The position numbers and the translations under genes are program-made. This document shows positions 1-7,635 of a stretch of 64,000 nucleotides of DNA, piece by piece. Origin of the DNA: Planctomycetota bacterium. GTDB taxonomy: Bacteria; Planctomycetota; Planctomycetia; Pirellulales; Pirellulaceae. The notes below the pieces were generated by a model. The model had not been told where the DNA came from. It worked only from the letters and a program-made list of their open reading frames with translations, and did not search any database. The stretch covers positions 52,363 through 116,362 of the forward strand of contig JAPLNM010000049.1 in the NCBI GenBank assembly GCA_026692845.1. The letters run 5' to 3'. Within the stretch, counting starts at the first letter, position 1, and every line of letters starts with the position of its first letter.

Positions 1-53
1 CGGCCTCGACATGCAATCGAAGTACAAAGAAACATCCCTCGGTGGCTTGGCCG

Positions 54-1397
54 TCAACGTGGTTGACTGCTAGTGATCCTGCTACGGACCTGGATCTTCC
101 CCTCATTGTCGTGCCGCTGACCGACCGGTTCATTGATCCGAAACAGCAACCATCCATCACTGGTCGCCTCATACAGCGCCTGCTTGCCTACCCCAAAAAC
201 CTCAAGCGGCTTGGACGTGTCGGCACTGACAAAGCCACCTAGCAATTTCCCTAGGGGCATTTGACGATGGTACTCGTAGGTAATGCCCTCGGGGGAGCAT
301 TCCCAAGCCTCTTGGTTCACAACACGGACCACGTAGGTTCCCTGGGCACGGATCTCCACTTGCTGACCTGCCTTCAAGAAACACTGGGCAAATTGCCAAC
401 CGTTGGCCGAATCTGCATCTAGCGAAATCTCACCAGAACCAAAATCGCCGATGCCCTGTGCCCATCCCTCCAAAGCAACCGGGTTGGAATCCGGTTGGTA
501 ACCAAAATCAAAGTCGTCGACAAAAAGCTTCCAGTCCCGCTCAACCCATTCCCAACGCGACGAGAGCGATTTTTCCAATTCCTCGCTCAGCTTCATCGAA
601 TAGTCCAACGGAGCTGCCGATGCCCTCTGAAGGAAAGGTCCATACACGGGGTGATTGCAGAGGTAAACACAAGCAGCCCAACTCCAGGCATAGCGGTCCA
701 TCCGATTCTCCCGATCGTTGCCGTATCGCAGGATCTGCTTGATACTCGGCATCCGCATGGCCGCCGTCGATTCGGCCAAGCGTTTAAACCGCCCCCAATG
801 GGGAACCGATCGGGCATCGCCTGGAATGATCGCCATGGTCAACTGGCCATTCTCCCAGCGATGCGTCCCTTGCATCTCGGCCATCCCCTCCATGAACCAC
901 GGCGAGCCACCCCCACCAAACGCCCGATACATCACCCAGTGCGTCGCCTCGTGGAGCAACAAATGACGTCGGTAATAACTCGACGGCTGCTCGCGCAGGA
1001 ATACCTTATCTGCGATCTGTATGCCATCTTCAAAGGCCGGCACTCCCTGAAGCAATCCAGCTTGGTCAAAGACCTTGCGATCCGCCATGCAGTGGATCAC
1101 TAAAGGCCATGTCTTGGCCGTCGCTGGGTCGATCGACCATTTTTGACACCAGGACAAAAGCGCTTGATCAAGCACCTTGGGCCAAGACTCGATTTCCCGA
1201 TCGATCGGTAAGTCGGTGATGATGGTCCATTGGTCTTGGGTCAAGCGTTTAAGCCCCATAGCCGCATCTATTTGCGCTTTGAGCTTCGTTTCTGTGATGC
1301 TTAGGGCAATCGCAAAAAGACAACCCAGGACCAGTCTACTTTTCAAAAGAATCCTTAAGGCATCTATCCGTATCGTTTGTTCATGAAAGAATACCAA
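54..1397 (-). CDS. Secreted HExxH metallopeptidase-like protein with C-terminal lectin-like domain
   Basis: A protein of about 447 residues. A hydrophobic N-terminal segment (about residues 20-40) suggests export. A zincin motif HEATH lies near residue 150, followed about 20 residues later by FMEGMAE, which supplies a possible third zinc ligand as in gluzincins. The last 130 residues (dG-W-LFRIN, then DNEGKIQV) resemble the PA-IL/LecA-type galactose-binding fold. The likely role is a secreted or periplasmic protease aimed at glycans, but substrate and activity are inferred. The start is chosen at a TTG (1395-1397) because a perfect AGGAGG (1406-1411) lies 8 bases upstream; the GTG two codons earlier is only 2 bases from it. 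It is last in a minus operon, 20 bases after the Gfo/Idh stop. Confidence 0.75.
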   Translation of the reverse strand: MVFFHEQTIRIDALRILLKSRLVLGCLFAIALSITETKLKAQIDAAMGLKRLTQDQWTIITDLPIDREIESWPKVLDQALLSWCQKWSIDPATAKTWPLVIHCMADRKVFDQAGLLQGVPAFEDGIQIADKVFLREQPSSYYRRHLLLHEATHWVMYRAFGGGGSPWFMEGMAEMQGTHRWENGQLTMAIIPGDARSVPHWGRFKRLAESTAAMRMPSIKQILRYGNDRENRMDRYAWSWAACVYLCNHPVYGPFLQRASAAPLDYSMKLSEELEKSLSSRWEWVERDWKLFVDDFDFGYQPDSNPVALEGWAQGIGDFGSGEISLDADSANGWQFAQCFLKAGQQVEIRAQGTYVVRVVNQEAWECSPEGITYEYHRQMPLGKLLGGFVSADTSKPLEVFGVGKQALYEATSDGWLLFRINEPVGQRHDNEGKIQVRSRITSSQPR

Positions 1398-1417
1398 TGC
1401 CACGGCCTCCTGAATCG

Positions 1418-2464
1418 CTAACGTCGCGATGCGATCAACTGGGATTGTATATCCAATGCCAATTCGACCGCACCGGTAGCATGATCAAGACTCAGTCGTG
1501 GCGCGCTCTGACGGGTCAAGACGCTCTGAGCCATCTGGTCGATCTCTGCTTGGAATGCATCGATATCATCGGCCGCAGGCAACTCCGGACGAAGCACTTG
1601 GCCATCGCGCGTAATCATTTTCAAAGGCATCGTTTCGGCAGCGTCGCTGTGGGCCGCGAACTCAAAATGTACCGTCGCATCGCGCAAATGCAGTTCGAAG
1701 CCATGGGTAAATGGGCGACCAGGTCCGTCGATGACTCCCGACGAACTGCTTACGGCAATGTCCGGGGACTCAAACTCGTAAAGCACATGCACGTACTTCG
1801 CAACGCTCCCGTGCAATCTTCCAACGGCATGCGTCCGAGTGGGCTTACCAAAAAGCAATTGAATCCAATGCAAATCGTGAACGTGCAGATCGACCAACGG
1901 ACCTCCGACCTTATCGGCTTGGTAAAAATCCGGGATCCATGTCGGATCGGAAATCACGCGTTTGAAATAACCGCCGATCGCAGGACCGTATTTTCCCGAG
2001 CTAACGAGCTCTGTAGCATAAGCAAAAGGGCCCATATAAGGCAGCACATGGGCGACAAGAGCCAGTTGCCCAGTCTTTCGCGAGGTCTCTTGGATCCGAT
2101 GGCAACCCTCTAGCGTCAAAGCCACTGGCTTTTCAATGAACACATCCTTGCCATGCTCCATCGCGTAACAAGCCGCATCGACATGCAGATGCGGCGGTAA
2201 ACATATATCAATCACATCGATCTGAGGTAACCTGACCAACGCTTCGAGCGTCTCTGCGACCTCCAAACCCTCCAAGGAGATCTGTTCTCCGGGTGGGCCA
2301 AAATTCCCCTGGATCCCCCGCCAATCCCCACCGCGTTTCTTAGGGTCCTTGCTGGCAAACGCAACGAGATCTGCGACCTGCGAGCGACCGTAGGCCAACG
2401 AATGAATCCACCCCATAAACCCAATTCCGACGAGGCCTACGTTGACGCGATTCTTGTTGTGCAT
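1418..2464 (-). CDS. Gfo/Idh/MocA family NAD(P)-dependent oxidoreductase
   Basis: A protein of 348 residues, the usual family length. The N-terminal Rossmann fold shows GLVGIGFMG near residue 10, and the conserved EKP motif (IEKPVAL) near residue 130 contributes the catalytic lysine. The C-terminal half is the alpha/beta substrate domain with a VDLHVHDLHW stretch. Family members oxidise or reduce sugars and inositols with NAD(P); the substrate here cannot be told. The gene lies 58 bases after a DUF1080 gene and just before the zincin/lectin gene. DUF1080 (3-keto-disaccharide hydrolase) with Gfo/Idh is a recurrent planctomycete pair that suggests 3-keto-sugar metabolism. The family call is firm; the substrate is inferred. 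Confidence 0.9.
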   Translation of the reverse strand: MHNKNRVNVGLVGIGFMGWIHSLAYGRSQVADLVAFASKDPKKRGGDWRGIQGNFGPPGEQISLEGLEVAETLEALVRLPQIDVIDICLPPHLHVDAACYAMEHGKDVFIEKPVALTLEGCHRIQETSRKTGQLALVAHVLPYMGPFAYATELVSSGKYGPAIGGYFKRVISDPTWIPDFYQADKVGGPLVDLHVHDLHWIQLLFGKPTRTHAVGRLHGSVAKYVHVLYEFESPDIAVSSSSGVIDGPGRPFTHGFELHLRDATVHFEFAAHSDAAETMPLKMITRDGQVLRPELPAADDIDAFQAEIDQMAQSVLTRQSAPRLSLDHATGAVELALDIQSQLIASRR

Positions 2465-2522
2465 GGAGACTCACAGGTGGGTAAGTGGAAGATGGCTCGG
2501 CCAACGCATATCAGCCGCTGCT

Positions 2523-3287
2523 TTAATTCTTATAGAGAATCGCTTTGTCGTCCAAGGGGAGAATCCAAACATTTCGAAAACGTGTTGGACTGCCATGGTC
2601 TTGGAGAAAGACTGGACCGACTTGGCTGGCTAGCTGCTGCTTCCAAATCTTCTTTAGGTAATCGGTGGTCCCATACCGAAAAGGATGATAGACCGACCTG
2701 GGCTCTTCAAAGGTCGTGTGGTCCTGGACCAATTGGCCATTGAGCCAAGCCGTCATGTCTCCGGGTTGGGTGATCTTGCCTTTCTCATCACGCCGAGGAG
2801 CCCGATAGCGGATGTCATAGACTTGCCACTGGCCAGGCTCTTTCGATGCGTTGACCAAGGGCTTGGAAAAACCGTACAAGGCACCTTGGTCGTGCTCGGT
2901 GATTTCCTTTTTCCCGAACGAATTAAAGATTTGAAGCTCGTAATTGCCGTGGATGTAGATCCCGCTGTTGCCCTCGGCAAGTTCCGAGACCATGAATTCC
3001 ACATGGATATCCGCATCCTGAAAATGCCATTGAGAGACGATGTGGTTGACTCGGTTTTCACTCTTGGTCGCTACGAGCCCATCCTCCTGTTTCTTCCAAT
3101 CGATCGCTTCGCCTCGCATGCTTAAAAATTGATGGCTCGTCGCATCGAGCAGGACGATCGCTCCTTGGGGAGCAGGCGTCGGCAGGACCGATTGATCTGG
3201 GCGAAATACTTTGGTGTCCTGCGCATAAAGTGAAACGCAAAACAACATCAGGGATGGGGCAAGCAGGTCAACGAGTCGGATTTGCAT
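2523..3287 (-). CDS. DUF1080 (3-keto-disaccharide hydrolase-like) secreted protein
   Basis: A protein of 254 residues with a signal peptide (residues 1-22, ending near LYAQ) and one DUF1080/concanavalin-like beta-sandwich domain. Typical features are the NSGIYIHGNYELQI stretch, GALYG, the WQVYDIRYRAPR strand and WLNGQLVQDH. Planctomycetes carry many such secreted proteins, and characterised relatives cleave 3-keto-glycosides. It is the first gene of a minus operon with the Gfo/Idh oxidoreductase. A strong terminator just upstream (3318-3351) separates it from the preceding small HTH gene, so it should have its own promoter. The enzymatic role is inferred from the family. Confidence 0.9.
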   Translation of the reverse strand: MQIRLVDLLAPSLMLFCVSLYAQDTKVFRPDQSVLPTPAPQGAIVLLDATSHQFLSMRGEAIDWKKQEDGLVATKSENRVNHIVSQWHFQDADIHVEFMVSELAEGNSGIYIHGNYELQIFNSFGKKEITEHDQGALYGFSKPLVNASKEPGQWQVYDIRYRAPRRDEKGKITQPGDMTAWLNGQLVQDHTTFEEPRSVYHPFRYGTTDYLKKIWKQQLASQVGPVFLQDHGSPTRFRNVWILPLDDKAILYKN

Positions 3288-3317
3288 GTTGGTTCGCTAC
3301 GATCATCAGCAGGAACG

Positions 3318-3351
3318 AAAAAAGCCAAGTTGCTCCGGAGCGCAACTTGGC
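3318..3351 (-). terminator. Rho-independent terminator of the small HTH gene
   Basis: A perfect 10-bp stem (GCCAAGTTGC, 3324-3333, with GCAACTTGGC, 3342-3351) and an 8-base loop are followed on the minus strand by TTTTTT. It ends transcription of the 123-residue gene upstream and insulates the DUF1080 operon. Confidence 0.9.
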
Positions 3352-3437
3352 CTGAATTGTATCAAAAAACCTTTTGGATTTGGGCGCCCATGCGAATCGG
3401 CGAGCCAGAAACCTACTAGGTACTCGACGTCCTAGCT

Positions 3438-3809
3438 CTAGCCATTGATCAGTGCAGCGATCTTCTGGTAATCGCGGATCGCCTGCATAGCGCTTTCGGC
3501 CGAACCGCTCGATCGGACGAGTTCCGCTGCGGCTTTGAGGTTCCCGAAGCTCGAGTTCGAATCTGCTTTGACCGCTTTGGGAGTCGCTACTACCTTGTTC
3601 GTCGTGCCTGGCTTACGTCCACGCTTCTTACCCGGTTTCTTGCCTTCGGCCGTCCCACGCAGGGCTTGGCTGACCAACGCGGGGTAAACCTTGTGACCTT
3701 GTGCGGTCAATTCCCTGATGATTTCAGATGCCTTCAAGGTCGGATTGTTCGCTGCGAAATCTCTCACGATTTGAGACGTGCTGGAGGAATTCTTCGTTCC
3801 TTTTTTCAA
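3438..3809 (-). CDS. Small HTH-like basic protein with AT-hook-like linker
   Basis: A protein of 123 residues that I do not recognise by name. Residues 10-45 look like a helix-turn-helix (ASEIIRELTAQGHKVYPALV). A very basic linker containing KKRGRKPG resembles an AT-hook core, and two short helices close the C-terminus. A DNA-binding or nucleoid role is inferred. The start is set at TTG 3807-3809 because AGGAG lies 7 bases upstream, and because a promoter (TTGCAA, 17 bases, TAAGAT at 3853-3881) overlaps the longer reading frame, so the more upstream TTG at 3879 cannot be used. A strong terminator follows, so the gene is probably a single-gene unit. Confidence 0.75.
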   Translation of the reverse strand: MKKGTKNSSSTSQIVRDFAANNPTLKASEIIRELTAQGHKVYPALVSQALRGTAEGKKPGKKRGRKPGTTNKVVATPKAVKADSNSSFGNLKAAAELVRSSGSAESAMQAIRDYQKIAALING

Positions 3810-3852
3810 GATGTATCTCCTAAAAGGTTTATAATAAATGAGCGGTATTCTT

Positions 3853-3881
3853 ATCTTAGTCGAACCAACACCTATTTGCAA
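3853..3881 (-). promoter_or_regulatory. Sigma-70 type promoter for the small HTH gene
   Basis: Minus strand: TTGCAA (-35, 3876-3881), a 17-base spacer, TAAGAT (-10, 3853-3858). Predicted transcription starts near 3846, leaving a leader of about 37 bases with AGGAG ahead of the TTG start. The spacing and the boxes support each other, but no data confirm it. Confidence 0.55.
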
Positions 3882-4123
3882 ACATAAAAACCCATAAAAA
3901 GTTGTTCTTGAGCCCAGAAAGAAATATTAAACGGCTGAAATCCTGGGGTATTTATTCTCAGCCCCAGCAACGACTTAAGGTGTCAATAGGGGCAGCGCGA
4001 ACAATTTTTGGTGGTTGACGAAATGAGCTTCGAAGCGGACGTTTGCTGCGAGCGAACTCGACACGTTTGTGCGTTGACTCGGGTTCAAAAGATTGTTTCA
4101 CTCGATTCGAAGGAGAGATCATC
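3882..4123. other. AT-rich divergent intergenic region
   Basis: The gap separates the minus HTH gene from a plus gene. Beyond the promoter at 3853-3881 and a GGAGAG ribosome-binding site at 4112-4117 for the plus gene, I see only a weak CTGGGG/CCCCAG dyad near 3945-3970 and no coding signal. Confidence 0.5.
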
Positions 4124-4426
4124 ATGCGAAAATTAGCATGGATTTTCGTCGTGGGTTTTTCGAGCGTCCTGGTCGGGACCTCCAAAGATTCCATCGGCTG
4201 CGATCACTGTGTCGCTAAGCAAAAAGCGCAACAACAGGCCAGCGAAGGACGATGCCGACACGTCGGCGGTAGTATGGGCAGCGGTAGGTACGAGGGCGTA
4301 GGATTCTCCACCGTCTCGGCAGACCATGCGATCTCACGCTGCTGCTACTGGGGCCAACGAACCGCCATCGGAATCGGCGTAGCACAAGGTCGAAACGGCT
4401 GGTACGCAACGGTCCTATACCGCTAG
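4124..4426 (+). CDS. Small secreted Cys-containing protein
   Basis: A protein of 100 residues. The start at 4124 is fixed by GGAGAG (4112-4117) 6 bases upstream. A signal peptide covers residues 1-25 (KLAWIFVVGFSSVLVG), followed by CDHC and later an adjacent Cys pair (SRCCYWG). The C-terminus GWYATVLYR is aromatic and reads like a conserved module. No function is recognised; export to the cell envelope or outside is the only supported statement. It is convergent with the haloperoxidase gene, with a 12-bp inverted repeat between them. Confidence 0.7.
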   Translation: MRKLAWIFVVGFSSVLVGTSKDSIGCDHCVAKQKAQQQASEGRCRHVGGSMGSGRYEGVGFSTVSADHAISRCCYWGQRTAIGIGVAQGRNGWYATVLYR

Positions 4427-4459
4427 TTCCAACCCGACTTGTTGATCGCTATTTCAATC

Positions 4460-4500
4460 GAAGGATCCTGCCGCCAAAGTTCCATTCCGCAGGATCCTTC
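4460..4500. terminator. Hairpin between convergent genes
   Basis: A perfect 12-bp inverted repeat (GAAGGATCCTGC at 4460-4471, GCAGGATCCTTC at 4489-4500) with a 17-base loop sits between two convergent stop codons. There is no long T-run, so it may act as a bidirectional, imperfect terminator. Confidence 0.55.
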
Positions 4501-4512
4501 TCTTGGATTTGG

Positions 4513-6324
4513 CTAGGAGATTTTCGGACGAAGCATCGTGCTATGCACCAATGCACCGATCGAATAGCCCGCTTTGAGACCTTCGCTTCCATCGAAAAGA
4601 AAATGGATGCCACCGTAAACTCGACTCCATGATGCCTCCTCTGCTGCTTGGTAGAAATTACCGAAACTCCTGAGGACCCTCTTGGACGGATCGTAGGGCA
4701 ACTGAGCCGTATTGGTCGGAAGATCCTTTTGCGATGTAAACGAATAGCTTGCTCCAAAGATCTCCGTAAGGATCTCCGCAGATGCACCACTAAAAGTACT
4801 ATGGCCAGATGTATAGGCCGGGAATGGAGGGGTAACTAGCAGTGGCAACCAGCTTGCATCCTGAAGAGTCATCGCGTTTGCGTCGGTGTCTGCCTTGCGA
4901 ATCGCATCGATCGGCCTCCATAAACCATACGCGTACTTGGTATCCCAGCAACTGATTCCCGCATCTGCCAATGCAATATTCAGAAGAGCTAAGGTTCTGG
5001 CCGATTCGATCAAATTCTGATTGCTACCCAAAGAGGTATCGGTGGCAATTCGGTTCCAATGACCAGGCGGTGTGAAGGTCCCGCCACCATCGGCCCAAAA
5101 ATTCGCAATATCGGTCTGGTCCGCGGTCCGGCTCGAGTTGCTCTTGCTCCCCAATTTCATCACCTGATCGACCGCAATTGCGTAAGCCTCGGTGTCCAAG
5201 GCCGGCGGAGGGGGTGCAAGGAACTGTTTCGGCGAGCTCATCGCAAAGGGAATGACCTGTGGCCATTGCGGCAAAAGCGGTGCCAAAAAAGCAGGAAGGG
5301 TTCGGTTCCAATCGCCCGGTTGGTCGCCTGGCACATACTCTACCTTCGAATCCGAACCGTCGTTGGCCCTGGCCGCAATCACAGCCATCGCAACTTCCTG
5401 ACCGAACTCCTTGCTTGACTGCAATTGCCCAGCTTCGGGCGCCGAGGCGATGCATTCGGCCAAGGTGGAATCCCAAACGCCTAAAAAAGACGGGTACAGG
5501 TGTTTTGCGACGTGGTAAGCCGCAGTAGACGCGGCTATTCGGGCATCGAGGCCCACTAGATTCGCTCCCCCCTGATACAAAAAGGAATCGTAAGTTGGGT
5601 CGATGGCGTTGATTGCATCGAACATCGCTCCCTGAATCATCGCGATATTTCGACCCACCCTGGGAGGTTCCGACGTAAATCGCGTGCCTGGAACGGGATC
5701 ATCGGTCACACCCCGCCAGTCTCGTATGACATTCAAAACAGCCGCGTTCCACTCATGGACAACGTTTCCTACCCGAACGGGTGAAACCATCGGTAGCTTT
5801 CGCCCCAGATCATCCATGGCCGTTATCTGCAAATCGTAAACGCCTTGGACTAAATCCAGCGATATTCCGAAGTCCCCGGAATCACTGGCCTGGGTTCGCA
5901 TCGTCGCACGGGATATCGGGTCGACATAATCCACAAACGCCCTGGGAACCGTCTTGCCAGCGAGCCTTACGCTCTGGCTAAGAACCGTTCCGTTACGATT
6001 CAGATCCCGAGTTGAATCGAGTGCCGCTTGGCCAAACATCGCAACCCGAGTGCGATTGATCGAATCAACGACAGTCAGAACATCGGTCGGATCCAATCGC
6101 AGATCTCCGTTGACATCGCAAAACGGTTCGTCTGGGGGTCTAGGTCCCGAAAGGTCCCTTGGGCCATTGATGTTGAGCTCATTGATGATCTGAAGGACAT
6201 CCAAAGGGGAGACCTCCTGCGAGCCATCGACATCGTTAGGCAGGAAAACATTTTGCCATGATCCATCAAAAGCCAAACGGCTTTCGAGTGATTCGATACT
6301 GATTTTTCGATTCGTCTTTTTCAT
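4513..6324 (-). CDS. Dockerin-bearing vanadium-dependent haloperoxidase (PAP2 fold)
   Basis: About 603 residues from the ATG at 6322-6324 (MKKTNRKIS); a start 7 codons earlier is possible. The N-terminus has the planctomycete ESLESRL tag typical of large exported proteins. Two calcium-binding dockerin-type repeats follow (DVDGSQEVSPLD and DVNGDLRLDPTD, residues 30-90). The C-terminal half is the vanadium haloperoxidase domain: LWRPIDAIR, YTSGHST and RVYGGIH supply the vanadate-binding arginines and histidine. It would oxidise halides with peroxide outside the cytoplasm. Dockerins suggest attachment to a cohesin-bearing partner, none of which is in this window. It is a single-gene unit on the minus strand. 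Confidence 0.87.
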   Translation of the reverse strand: MKKTNRKISIESLESRLAFDGSWQNVFLPNDVDGSQEVSPLDVLQIINELNINGPRDLSGPRPPDEPFCDVNGDLRLDPTDVLTVVDSINRTRVAMFGQAALDSTRDLNRNGTVLSQSVRLAGKTVPRAFVDYVDPISRATMRTQASDSGDFGISLDLVQGVYDLQITAMDDLGRKLPMVSPVRVGNVVHEWNAAVLNVIRDWRGVTDDPVPGTRFTSEPPRVGRNIAMIQGAMFDAINAIDPTYDSFLYQGGANLVGLDARIAASTAAYHVAKHLYPSFLGVWDSTLAECIASAPEAGQLQSSKEFGQEVAMAVIAARANDGSDSKVEYVPGDQPGDWNRTLPAFLAPLLPQWPQVIPFAMSSPKQFLAPPPPALDTEAYAIAVDQVMKLGSKSNSSRTADQTDIANFWADGGGTFTPPGHWNRIATDTSLGSNQNLIESARTLALLNIALADAGISCWDTKYAYGLWRPIDAIRKADTDANAMTLQDASWLPLLVTPPFPAYTSGHSTFSGASAEILTEIFGASYSFTSQKDLPTNTAQLPYDPSKRVLRSFGNFYQAAEEASWSRVYGGIHFLFDGSEGLKAGYSIGALVHSTMLRPKIS

Positions 6325-6414
6325 AACTAAGAACCATCCGCACATAAGTTGCTAAAACGATTGGGTCCAACTCGACGGTGAATTGGGGTATTCAAATCCA
6401 ACAGGCGTTCAATT

Positions 6415-7632
6415 CTAACGGGCGTTCAAAGAAACCAGCGAGCGAATCGACTCGATAGTGAAATCGATATCGGAAACTTGATTGTAGACAAAAAACGAAA
6501 GCCTAAGGGTCGGGCCAATCCCCAAAAACTCATGCAATGGCTCTGCGCATTGAAAGCCCGAACGGATACAAACCCCATAGGAGTCACTCAACCCACGCGC
6601 GATGACGTGCGATGGCAGACCGTCAAAGTAAAAGGATACAGGCCCCATCGAATCCTGATCGCTAGGTGACAAAATGCGAATTTTCGGTAGCGACGAAAGC
6701 TTTTCAATCGCGTACGACCGGAGGAACTTCAAATGCTCAGCGAGCTTTTCGAAGTCCAACTCTTGCAAATAATCGACTGCTGCAGCCAATCCTACGACCG
6801 CCTCGATCGCTGGGGTTCCAGGCTCCAACCGCCATGGATCGTCCTTGTATTTGATCTCCCCTCCACGGAGACTCTGAACAATGCCCCCACCTTTCGAGAC
6901 GACCTCCAGTCGCGTTAAACACTCCGGTTTTCCCCACAATACACCAATTCCCGCCGGAGAGCCGAGTTTATGACCGCTGAATGCAAGGAAATCGCACCCA
7001 AGGGCTTGTGTATCAAGCGGGCCATGCGGAGCCGATTGGGCCGCATCAAGAACTACAATGGCTCCGTGACGGTGAGCTTGGTCGACGATCGAACCGATGT
7101 TCGGCATGTGACCGGTGACATTCGAAACATGACTCAGACACACGATCGCTACATCGCCCTGGGCCAATTCGTTTAGAATCCTCAACTCATCGACACTACC
7201 ATCGACTCTTGGTGGAATCGAAGTGGTCCTTGAGGAACCCCAAGACAGCAACGACGAATGGTGATCTGTTGCGGATGTCAAAACTCTGCGACGATCTGGC
7301 CATCCCTGGGCGATCAGGTTCAAGGAATCTGTGGTGTTGCGAGTGAATACCACTTCGTTTTCAAGCCCTCCGATCCATCGCGCCACGATCAAGCGAGCCT
7401 CTTCATAGGCTTGGGTTGCTCGGTCCCCTAGATAGTTGACCGATCGGTGCACCCCCCCTGTCCTTGTAACCATCGCGTCAACGACCGCATCGATCACCGA
7501 TCGGGGGCGAAGCGCCGTCGCGGCACTGTCAAGATAAACCAATGGTTTTCCCGAAGGCGTCGGTTGAGCAAGGGCTGGAAAGTCTCCTGCTAAGCTCGCA
7601 GGTAGTAAACGCGTAGTATTCGAAGTATTCAT
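6415..7632 (-). CDS. SufS-like class V aminotransferase / cysteine desulfurase
   Basis: A protein of 405 residues, the length of SufS. It begins with a YLDSAATALRP stretch, has HRSVNYLGDRAT, the PLP-binding lysine in FSGHKLGSPAG near residue 225, and the active cysteine in RSGFQCAEP near residue 360 (RxGxxCA in group II desulfurases). It should release sulfur from cysteine as a persulfide. It starts 3 bases after the stop of an adenylating enzyme, so the two are co-transcribed. No sufBCD genes are in the window, so sulfur may be delivered to a product activated by its partner rather than to Fe-S clusters. That last point is inference. Confidence 0.88.
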   Translation of the reverse strand: MNTSNTTRLLPASLAGDFPALAQPTPSGKPLVYLDSAATALRPRSVIDAVVDAMVTRTGGVHRSVNYLGDRATQAYEEARLIVARWIGGLENEVVFTRNTTDSLNLIAQGWPDRRRVLTSATDHHSSLLSWGSSRTTSIPPRVDGSVDELRILNELAQGDVAIVCLSHVSNVTGHMPNIGSIVDQAHRHGAIVVLDAAQSAPHGPLDTQALGCDFLAFSGHKLGSPAGIGVLWGKPECLTRLEVVSKGGGIVQSLRGGEIKYKDDPWRLEPGTPAIEAVVGLAAAVDYLQELDFEKLAEHLKFLRSYAIEKLSSLPKIRILSPSDQDSMGPVSFYFDGLPSHVIARGLSDSYGVCIRSGFQCAEPLHEFLGIGPTLRLSFFVYNQVSDIDFTIESIRSLVSLNAR

Positions 7633-7635
7633 TGT

